From the NCBI GenBank assembly GCA_013139905.1, contig WSZW01000168.1, positions 1 through 9,011 of the forward strand: a stretch of 9,011 bases of DNA. Direction: 5' to 3'. This document shows, in pieces, positions 1-6,048 of the stretch. Numbering within the stretch: the first letter of the stretch is position 1; each line of letters opens with the position of its first letter. Under the pieces are notes generated by a model. That model was not told the origin of the DNA. It made no database searches and saw only the letters and a program-made list of their open reading frames with translations. The translations under genes were made by a program, and so were the position numbers. The stretch comes from an archaeon (GTDB lineage Archaea > EX4484-52 > B79-G9).

Positions 1-1
1 A

Positions 2-1168
2 ATATTCAACCGAGCCCTAAGTCCAGCCGAGATCAACGCCTCCTACAACGCCGGACTTTATAGATTAGAAACAAATTATACAGACCTTGCAGAAGGAACC
101 TACACCTACACAGCTTATGCCCAAGACATAACAGGAAACGTAAATCAGACAGAAACCAGAACATTAACCGTAGACACAACTCCGCCAACAATAATAATAT
201 TTGAACCTACAAACACAACCACAAACGACAACACGCCACATGTAAATGCAACACAAACAGACGCAAATCCAATAGATTCAATGTGGTATTCAATAGACGG
301 TGGCGCAAACATATACGGCAGTTGGACTGATGAAATAGACACAAGCACAACTACACTTTCAGAAAGCACACATTACATCACAATATACGCAAACGACACC
401 GCAGGAAACCAAAACCAAACAACAAAATACTTCGAAGTAGACGCGTTGGCTCCAGTAATTTCAATAAATTCTCCACCAACAAATTTTCACGGCGGTGATG
501 TTTGGATGAACATATCACTAGACCAAAGAGTATCCTGGTGCGGATACAGTATTGACGAAGCAGCAAATGTCACCATGTCAAACACAACACTTACAGATTA
601 CAACAAATTAGCATTCGGAGTTTCGCAAGGAATACAAACCGTAACATTTTACTGCAACAACACGTTTGGATTAATATCATCCACCTCAAGAGAATTCAAC
701 AACACAGAAGGTTTCACCATAATAAAATTAACAGGAACCGGCTTTACACCAATACAAAACAACGCAAATAAATACGTATCAACATCCTTTGCCGACGGAA
801 CAACCGCAGGCATAATTCATGCAGACGGAGTATATGATAGCATGTCTTCAAGCACAACACACCTGGAATTAAGACAAAAAACATTAATCGCCGGAAACAT
901 GTCAAAAGCATACATTGTATATACTAAAGGCGATACCGATACAATTAAAAACCGAGCACCATACATCCAAAATAAACAAATAGAAAAAATGCCAAACCCA
1001 AGTTTTGCATTCGGCATTAACAAAAAATATAAGATACAAATTAGTCTGGAATACACAAACATCAACATCACAGGAATCCCTAAATTTGGAAAAGGATATT
1101 ACGAAATCCAAATAGAAAATAAAGGAAAACTAAATCAAAAACCAATAGTATACATAGATAAATATTAA
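2..1168 (+). CDS. Secreted LamG / Ig-like domain surface protein, 3' part (5' end outside window)
   Basis: The reading frame is open from base 2 to the TAA at 1166-1168, giving 388 visible residues with no in-frame start needed. The first residues (FNRALSPAEINASYNAG) are the typical last helix and strand of a LamG/concanavalin-A-like lectin domain. They are followed by an Ig-like end (TYTAYAQDITGN) and then two Ig-like domains at about residues 60-144 and 145-235. These have the usual signs: a TPPT or APVI start, a MWYSIDG or SWCGYSID core, and an IYANDTAGN or TFYCNNTFG end. About residues 236-388 form a domain I do not recognise. There are many N-x-S/T sequons and no C-terminal sorting tail or membrane helix. 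The likely role is an extracellular, sugar-binding or adhesive protein; this is inferred from domain types. Asn is mostly AAC here, whereas the - strand genes use AAT. An internal ATG at 281 is not a plausible start because the frame and the domain pattern extend upstream of it. Confidence 0.85.
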   Translation: MFNRALSPAEINASYNAGLYRLETNYTDLAEGTYTYTAYAQDITGNVNQTETRTLTVDTTPPTIIIFEPTNTTTNDNTPHVNATQTDANPIDSMWYSIDGGANIYGSWTDEIDTSTTTLSESTHYITIYANDTAGNQNQTTKYFEVDALAPVISINSPPTNFHGGDVWMNISLDQRVSWCGYSIDEAANVTMSNTTLTDYNKLAFGVSQGIQTVTFYCNNTFGLISSTSREFNNTEGFTIIKLTGTGFTPIQNNANKYVSTSFADGTTAGIIHADGVYDSMSSSTTHLELRQKTLIAGNMSKAYIVYTKGDTDTIKNRAPYIQNKQIEKMPNPSFAFGINKKYKIQISLEYTNINITGIPKFGKGYYEIQIENKGKLNQKPIVYIDKY

Positions 1169-1439
1169 ACTACAACACCAACAAATATTTCATTTTAAAT
1201 ATTATCAAAAAAACTTAAAACCCGCCACAATTAACAATTTCTAAATCACAAAAAAACCATAATAAAACGTAAGTTCTCAAAACAAAAAACACACATAACA
1301 ACACACAATTAATTAAATATTAACTAAAAACCACACTATCCAAAAAAAATAAAATTCAAATACGAATCCAACAATTCTAATCAAATTCAAACATAAAAAA
1401 ACAATAAAAATAGAACAATCAAAAATAAATACAAAAAAA
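1169..1439. other. Non-coding gap between convergent genes, almost G-free on + strand
   Basis: No supported gene lies in these 271 bases. By hand count the + strand holds about 158 A, 56 T, 52 C and only 5 G, so it is strongly A/C-rich. I saw no tRNA-like fold, no direct repeat array and no good hairpin, as expected with so little G. The gap separates the 3' ends of two convergent genes. The part next to 1440 carries oligo-T runs on the - strand, listed separately as a possible terminator. Confidence 0.7.
1395..1439 (-). terminator. Probable oligo-T terminator region of the - strand membrane protein gene
   Basis: Read on the - strand, immediately after the TAG stop at 1440-1442, there are T runs of 7 (1433-1439), 5 (1421-1425), 5 (1406-1410) and 7 (1395-1401) bases. 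Archaeal RNA polymerase is known to terminate at successive oligo-T tracts without a hairpin. Position and sequence fit that mechanism. The general A-richness of the + strand here makes some T runs expected by chance. Confidence 0.5.
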
Positions 1440-3083
1440 CTATTCACACTCAATAGTAAATCTTAATTTTCCATCCACTGTGGCCGTCTCAATAATCTCG
1501 CAATTAGTAGGTGTAGTTATAGGCGAGACAGTCCCATCATCAACAACTTCATCAACGTCAATTACTTCCTGTGTACCCCATGGAAAAAGCTTTACCTGCT
1601 CCGTCCTGGCATCAACAATAGCAACAGACTTCAAAGTCATAGATTCATAAACACCCGAATAAACAGGAACCACATAATAAAAACCATTCTTTATTTGCTT
1701 AAATAACGGCTGTAAAGCATACCAATCACTATAAAGCGAAATCTCACCGCGAACATCTGCCAATGCTCTTTCAGGTCCAATTAACCCCAAAGCCCTAGTA
1801 TCATAAATAGTAACATGACCATAATTTTTACCATATGCCTCAATTTCAACATACTGAGTTATAGCTTTTCTTGTTGGCCCTTCCGGCTCTAACTGCATAA
1901 GACCATAAGTACGATCTTCAGGTTTATCATATTGAAAATAAATATCTCGAGCAATTTCAAAAACATTTTCATGCTTAAAATGAAAATTCAAAAAACCTTT
2001 CCAATTTGCATATTTAGCCCACCGATCAATACGCATTGCAGTATAATCTTCATCAATCAAAACTTGATTTTTTAAAAACCATTCAGGAGTCTCTTCAGCT
2101 TTTATCTGACTTTCAGTATAAAACGTCGTAACACCATTATTTTCAAGAACAATTACACCTACTTGTGTCGTATATAATTTAGTCACAAATATTGTCGGCA
2201 AATTAAGTTTTGCTGGTGCAAACCACACAGGTTCACCTTTATCATCATGAGTAAAAACAGTATCCCCATACGTAAAATACGGATGCGCATACCATAAATT
2301 AAAATTAACATCCCTAATTTTACCAGTTATTATTTGATATAAAAATGGAACCAATCCTTTTCGCTCTTCAGAATATTCAATCTTTTCATTTATTTTCACT
2401 CTATCAGATGGATTCTGAGCATTAACAATTATATACGCAGGAGACGGTTCACCAATATTTGCAAACCGCGTAGGCTCATAAACCATAACCCAATAAAGAG
2501 TATTATTTATAGAATAAATACCATCCCAATCATTTGAAAGTTTCCACCCGGTCTCAGTAACCATCGTCTTTGGAACTTGAAGTGCATATTGTTGCGCAAC
2601 TATCCGCATATCCTTAATATCATCCCATTTAATTTGCGAAACATCAGAAGTTGTTGTAATTTCAGGCGTTACAGTATTAGTATTTCTCATATTATACCAA
2701 TCAACTTCCATTGGCGGTGCAAAAATGGCAGCTAAAAAACCAAATAAAATAATTAATATAATTGTAAATTTGATAATTTTATGTTTAGGAAACGCTATCG
2801 GTTTAGCGTCTGGTTTTATGAATGTACTTTTCAATGTTTCGATGCTAATAATGCTTTTAAACCCAATCAAAAACATTCGCAAAAAAACAGCAAAAATAAG
2901 CCCGCCAATAGGACTTGAAGTAATAATTAAAACCCCTATAAACCAGCTTACAAAAACATCCCGAATAATTTTTTTTCTGGTAAATTTAGAAATAAATCCA
3001 AAAACAGCAATTCCACCAACGAGTATTGCCCATATAGTATAAAATCCAAAAAATCCGAGCGATAAAAATAATTCCGTCCACAT
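1440..3083 (-). CDS. Membrane protein with four N-terminal helices and PepSY-like repeats outside
   Basis: This is a 547-residue protein from ATG 3083. Hydrophobic segments lie at about residues 9-31, 43-75 (long enough for a helical hairpin with SSPIGG at the turn) and 103-122. Basic loops at 32-41 and 76-104 put those parts in the cytoplasm, so about four helices are predicted with the C-terminal ~420 residues outside. That part seems to hold four related beta modules with a core like G-x-x-Y/V-W/Y followed by a VxVDA-type strand: NNTLYWVMVY and YIIVNAQ; KGEPVWFAPA and GVIVLEN; RTYGLMQLEP and HVTIYDT; NGFYYVVPVY and SVAIVDA. This resembles PepSY-type repeats of some archaeal and bacterial membrane proteins of unknown function; the family assignment is tentative and no catalytic motif is seen. 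No Shine-Dalgarno site precedes the ATG, while a TATA-like box lies about 27 bases upstream, so the mRNA may be leaderless. The gene appears to be transcribed separately from the surface operon upstream. Role unknown. Confidence 0.85.
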   Translation of the reverse strand: MWTELFLSLGFFGFYTIWAILVGGIAVFGFISKFTRKKIIRDVFVSWFIGVLIITSSPIGGLIFAVFLRMFLIGFKSIISIETLKSTFIKPDAKPIAFPKHKIIKFTIILIILFGFLAAIFAPPMEVDWYNMRNTNTVTPEITTTSDVSQIKWDDIKDMRIVAQQYALQVPKTMVTETGWKLSNDWDGIYSINNTLYWVMVYEPTRFANIGEPSPAYIIVNAQNPSDRVKINEKIEYSEERKGLVPFLYQIITGKIRDVNFNLWYAHPYFTYGDTVFTHDDKGEPVWFAPAKLNLPTIFVTKLYTTQVGVIVLENNGVTTFYTESQIKAEETPEWFLKNQVLIDEDYTAMRIDRWAKYANWKGFLNFHFKHENVFEIARDIYFQYDKPEDRTYGLMQLEPEGPTRKAITQYVEIEAYGKNYGHVTIYDTRALGLIGPERALADVRGEISLYSDWYALQPLFKQIKNGFYYVVPVYSGVYESMTLKSVAIVDARTEQVKLFPWGTQEVIDVDEVVDDGTVSPITTPTNCEIIETATVDGKLRFTIECE

Positions 3084-3097
3084 AACAGAATATATAT

Positions 3098-3116
3098 CAT
3101 AGCAAGTTTATATTAT
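3098..3116 (-). promoter_or_regulatory. Probable TATA promoter of the - strand membrane protein gene
   Basis: On the - strand the 44-base gap reads TAATATAAACTTGCTATG, with the TATA-like part centred about 27 bases before ATG 3083. That spacing places the transcription start at or near the ATG, which fits the absence of a ribosome binding site. The + strand sequence TAGCAAGTTT followed by TATAT recurs at 8667, upstream of the surface operon. The element could also be read as a + strand BRE/TATA (AGCAAG then TTTATAT), so its direction is inferred from gene order. Confidence 0.5.
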
Positions 3117-3127
3117 TATTATTAATA

Positions 3128-5323
3128 TTATCTATTCTTTCTTGGATGATTGCCAATAGAAAACCTTTTCTTTCGTGCCCTATTTGCCGCTGCAAGTCCT
3201 GCAAGCCCCAAACCAATCTCAAAGCCAGGTGTTCCTTCGGGTTCCTCTGTTGGAATTTCCGGTGTTTGCGTACTAGTTGATTCTAATTGTGTAGATTTTG
3301 TTTGTGGTTGTGTTATTTGTGGTTCTTGTTTTTCTTTGATTGTAACTTGTGTAGGTATATAATTTTGTTTTTCTTCCACAACAATAAATGATCCAACCAT
3401 ATTTTCTTTATCAATTATTAATGGCACGTTAATATTTATGTGTGGATTAATACCATCCACCACATATTGTAATTCTAACATTTTATTTGTTTCAGGATCA
3501 TGTCTGTAAATATGTACATTTTCAATATCAGTAATCTTATCAGTATCTAATACTATGTTCATATAAGCCTCTTCAACATTATTTTCTGTTAATGTACCGG
3601 CATTACCAACCCAAAAATTAAATTGAGATAATATCGTATTACCATCCACCAATTCTTGATAAATATCTTTAGGAACAAATGTTGATTTATCTTTTAAAAC
3701 TTCAATTGTTGCTTTTATACTTCCTAATGATTTTTTTGGTTTTAAATATAATTCTGAAATTGGACCATCCTCAAATACATATTTTATTTCTGAACCAATA
3801 GACCAATATTCATTTAGCACATATTTTTCAATAATATTTTCATATGTTTCTCCGGTAGATCCTCCACCACCGGAACTGCCGCCACCACTGGAAGGCGGAT
3901 CTGTCGATATTACTTCTTCCCGAGTAAAAATACCAAGATCAATACTAGAATTCTCATTTTCATATTCATCTTCTAATTTAAGCGTATACTTATTAATTCC
4001 GGGATTTTCAAGAATATCAGTCATTACAAAAGGAATAGGATTTTGTGTACTATTCGTTTTATTACTTTTAATTTTCACATTATCCCTATATAATGTCCAG
4101 TTTGCATTTTCACTCATATTCATTAAAAATTCAATACTATCATTATCAAAAACATTTACAGTTTTATCTACAATATATGGTGCAATTGTATCAACATAAA
4201 CATCTCGACTAATACTTGAAGTTTTACCCGTATTTGATTTAATCAATAACGTTATATTATTCCATCCTTCAATCAAATTTTCATATGTTTCATTAATTGA
4301 ATCCATAGAAAACGTTTCATTTGTAGCCACATCAGTACCATTTATTTGTAATATGTAATTTGAATCAACCACACTTCGATTCGCAATAACATTAACATCA
4401 TTTGTTTTTGTATCATTTCCAAAGGCAAATAAACTAACTGCAAAATCTTCAATTTTTGGTGTTGGCGCCACATAATTTATCGGCACAGAAACAGAATCCG
4501 AACCTTCCACAGGATACACAACAGTCCAATTATTAGATCCATTAATTAATCCATCAAAACCATCAAATTTTACCGTTGCAATATTTCCTTCAGAAACAAT
4601 ACTTTTATTTATACCCTGAATAATATATTGTGGATTTTCTTCCGTATTACCCAATTGTGATTGCAGAACTGCAGCAACTTCACCAGTTGTTTGATTATAA
4701 AATAAAAATGATACATTTGCATCTAAAATAGAACCATTAACCCAATCAGTTCCATTAAGTATATTGCCATAAATATCAAAAAAAACGCCAGGCGTTGGTG
4801 GTGCTTCACCTTGTGCAATCTGAGCTGTCAATATATAATATGTTGCAGCTAAAAGTCCGCCGCGAGGTGCAGCATCAGAAGTTAAAGCAGTTATATGATT
4901 TCCAACATCAGATACACACGTATGACCACCATTATCTAAAATAGTTTGTTCTGCCATAGCTTTTGCGCCAAGATATGCCATAAAAGAAACAGTACCATAC
5001 CATGCAATTTCAGTTGTTTTTTTAATAAATTCTTCGTTATTTTCAATGCCTATTTTGAGCTGTTCATGATTTTGAGCAAACGCGCTTTCAAGAACATTAT
5101 TATACACAAAATTTGCCGTAGCATCAGGACCATATTTTTCAAGAATTTCATTTGCCGTATGTTCGACAGTTGCGAACTGATTTAAAAAAGCATCCGTTAA
5201 TATATGATTTCCATTTAGTATATGTTTTATAATGGAACTTTCAAATTTTTTAACTTCGCGTTTTGAATTATATATATCTATAGTGCGTTGCGGATTAAAA
5301 GAACTAGAACAATAAGCATTCAT
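3128..5323 (-). CDS. PGF-CTERM archaeal surface protein with PGF-pre-PGF domain
   Basis: 731 residues from ATG 5323. Layout: helical N-terminal region of unknown type (1-155); hydrophobic stretch LLAATYYILTAQIA (157-170); beta domain starting TPGVFFDIYG (178-285); sequon-rich Ig-like region (290-468); Gly/Ser linker (478-490); PGF-pre-PGF-like domain (about 507-650), recognised by the patterns ELYLKPKKSLGSIKATIEVL, FNFWVGN and VHIYRHDPETNKMLEL; Pro/Thr/Gln/Glu-rich stalk (655-697); and tail TPGFEIGLGLAGLAAANRARKKR in the PGF-CTERM arrangement (PGF, short hydrophobic stretch, basic cluster). Proteins with this tail are normally cut by archaeosortase A and lipid-anchored at the cell surface. 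Two points are odd. The first 30 residues (MNAYCSSSFNPQ...) show no signal peptide, and 11 residues follow the basic cluster. The start overlaps the upstream stop as ATGA and has GGTGAG at 5330-5335, so translational coupling is likely. A TAA lies six bases upstream in its own frame, ruling out a longer N-terminus by normal decoding. Confidence 0.88.
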   Translation of the reverse strand: MNAYCSSSFNPQRTIDIYNSKREVKKFESSIIKHILNGNHILTDAFLNQFATVEHTANEILEKYGPDATANFVYNNVLESAFAQNHEQLKIGIENNEEFIKKTTEIAWYGTVSFMAYLGAKAMAEQTILDNGGHTCVSDVGNHITALTSDAAPRGGLLAATYYILTAQIAQGEAPPTPGVFFDIYGNILNGTDWVNGSILDANVSFLFYNQTTGEVAAVLQSQLGNTEENPQYIIQGINKSIVSEGNIATVKFDGFDGLINGSNNWTVVYPVEGSDSVSVPINYVAPTPKIEDFAVSLFAFGNDTKTNDVNVIANRSVVDSNYILQINGTDVATNETFSMDSINETYENLIEGWNNITLLIKSNTGKTSSISRDVYVDTIAPYIVDKTVNVFDNDSIEFLMNMSENANWTLYRDNVKIKSNKTNSTQNPIPFVMTDILENPGINKYTLKLEDEYENENSSIDLGIFTREEVISTDPPSSGGGSSGGGGSTGETYENIIEKYVLNEYWSIGSEIKYVFEDGPISELYLKPKKSLGSIKATIEVLKDKSTFVPKDIYQELVDGNTILSQFNFWVGNAGTLTENNVEEAYMNIVLDTDKITDIENVHIYRHDPETNKMLELQYVVDGINPHININVPLIIDKENMVGSFIVVEEKQNYIPTQVTIKEKQEPQITQPQTKSTQLESTSTQTPEIPTEEPEGTPGFEIGLGLAGLAAANRARKKRFSIGNHPRKNR

Positions 5324-6027
5324 GTTTTACTCACCACTAAATTATTTTCATGTATTCCTGCAGTCCAATTAACTGTTTTTACAGGAATTTCATCCACTAA
5401 AATAATAATTTCTGTTTCACTTGTTTTTGGTATCCCAATACTATAATATCCTCGACAGGTTTGTGTTCTTGATATAAGTGTATCATTTAACATAGTTACA
5501 GTTACATTAAGCCAATCTTCTGCAGGATTATTATTTATTGTTACAGTACCCCATAATTCCGAAAAATCATTAATTTGCGGAACCCCGGTATTATCTGTTT
5601 CAATAAATGTTTCAGTTTTAGGTGCTTCAGTACATCCCAAATCTTCTTCCGGCGGATTATTTGACTCATCCTCATTTGTATCTGTTGTAGTTGTTGTTCC
5701 AGAAGAACCCCCACCGGATGAAATGGTAACTGGCGTTGTATTTTCTTGATTTTCAGAAATATTTTCATTATCATTTTGTGTTGATTCTTCATCTAAATCT
5801 AATTCGTTATTCACAACATTATTATTTTCAAAATCTGTAACCGTATAACTATCAGTTTTAGATGTATCGTTTTGCACACCAATCACTTGACCCGTCGGAC
5901 TTCCAGTTGTTACAATATTTGCAGCAATATAAAACATCACAAACACAAGAGGTATTAATAGCACTAATCGAAACTTTGTTTTCCAACTTTTAGTATCATT
6001 AAAACCAAATTTAAATTTTTTCGCCAT
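5320..6027 (-). CDS. Membrane-anchored surface protein with TGQV motif and C-terminal beta domain
   Basis: 235 residues starting at ATG 6027 (MAKKFKFGF). A longer reading from GTG 6039 exists, but GGTGA at 6033-6037 sits five bases before this ATG and decides the start. A basic N-terminus is followed by one hydrophobic helix at about residues 20-38 and then SPTGQVIGV, a segment often seen right after the anchor or signal helix in secreted proteins of DPANN archaea. Residues 50-130 are an acidic, Asn/Thr-rich linker that includes SSGGGSSGTTTTTDT. Residues 157-232 form a small beta-sandwich-like domain that starts ELWGTVTINNNPAEDW and ends VKTVNWTAGI, similar in pattern to the N-terminal domain of the 853-residue neighbour. 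Two cysteines (132, 191) could form a disulfide. The protein is probably anchored in the membrane with the C-terminus outside. It is the middle gene of the operon, 21 bases after the upstream stop, and its TGA overlaps the next ATG. Specific function not recognised. Confidence 0.83.
   Translation of the reverse strand: MAKKFKFGFNDTKSWKTKFRLVLLIPLVFVMFYIAANIVTTGSPTGQVIGVQNDTSKTDSYTVTDFENNNVVNNELDLDEESTQNDNENISENQENTTPVTISSGGGSSGTTTTTDTNEDESNNPPEEDLGCTEAPKTETFIETDNTGVPQINDFSELWGTVTINNNPAEDWLNVTVTMLNDTLISRTQTCRGYYSIGIPKTSETEIIILVDEIPVKTVNWTAGIHENNLVVSKT
5330..5335 (-). promoter_or_regulatory. Ribosome binding site of the PGF-CTERM protein gene, inside the upstream gene
   Basis: GGTGAG on the - strand lies six bases before ATG 5323 and within the last codons of the 235-residue protein gene. 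It fixes the start at the ATGA overlap and supports coupled translation of the two genes. Confidence 0.7.
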
Positions 6028-6032
6028 TAATT

Positions 6033-6037
6033 TCACC
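6033..6037 (-). promoter_or_regulatory. Ribosome binding site deciding the start of the 235-residue protein
   Basis: GGTGA on the - strand is five bases upstream of ATG 6027 and in the 21-base gap after the previous stop. It favours ATG 6027 over the GTG codons just upstream, which would overlap the site itself. Confidence 0.7.
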
Positions 6038-6048
6038 ACTTATTAAAA

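Noticed and set aside
281..1168. Left gene starting at ATG 281
   Set aside because: The frame is open to base 2 and the upstream residues encode a recognisable LamG end and Ig-like segment, so the ATG is internal.
2725..3042. 105-codon + strand frame with hydrophobic segments
   Set aside because: It is antisense to the membrane helices of the - strand membrane protein; hydrophobic codons read backwards often give hydrophobic shadows.
5315..5340. Programmed -1 frameshift joining the 235- and 731-residue proteins
   Set aside because: The site reads AGT AAA ACA TGA without a good slippery heptamer, and a TAA in the new frame leaves almost no window; ATGA coupling with a GGTGAG site is the simpler reading.
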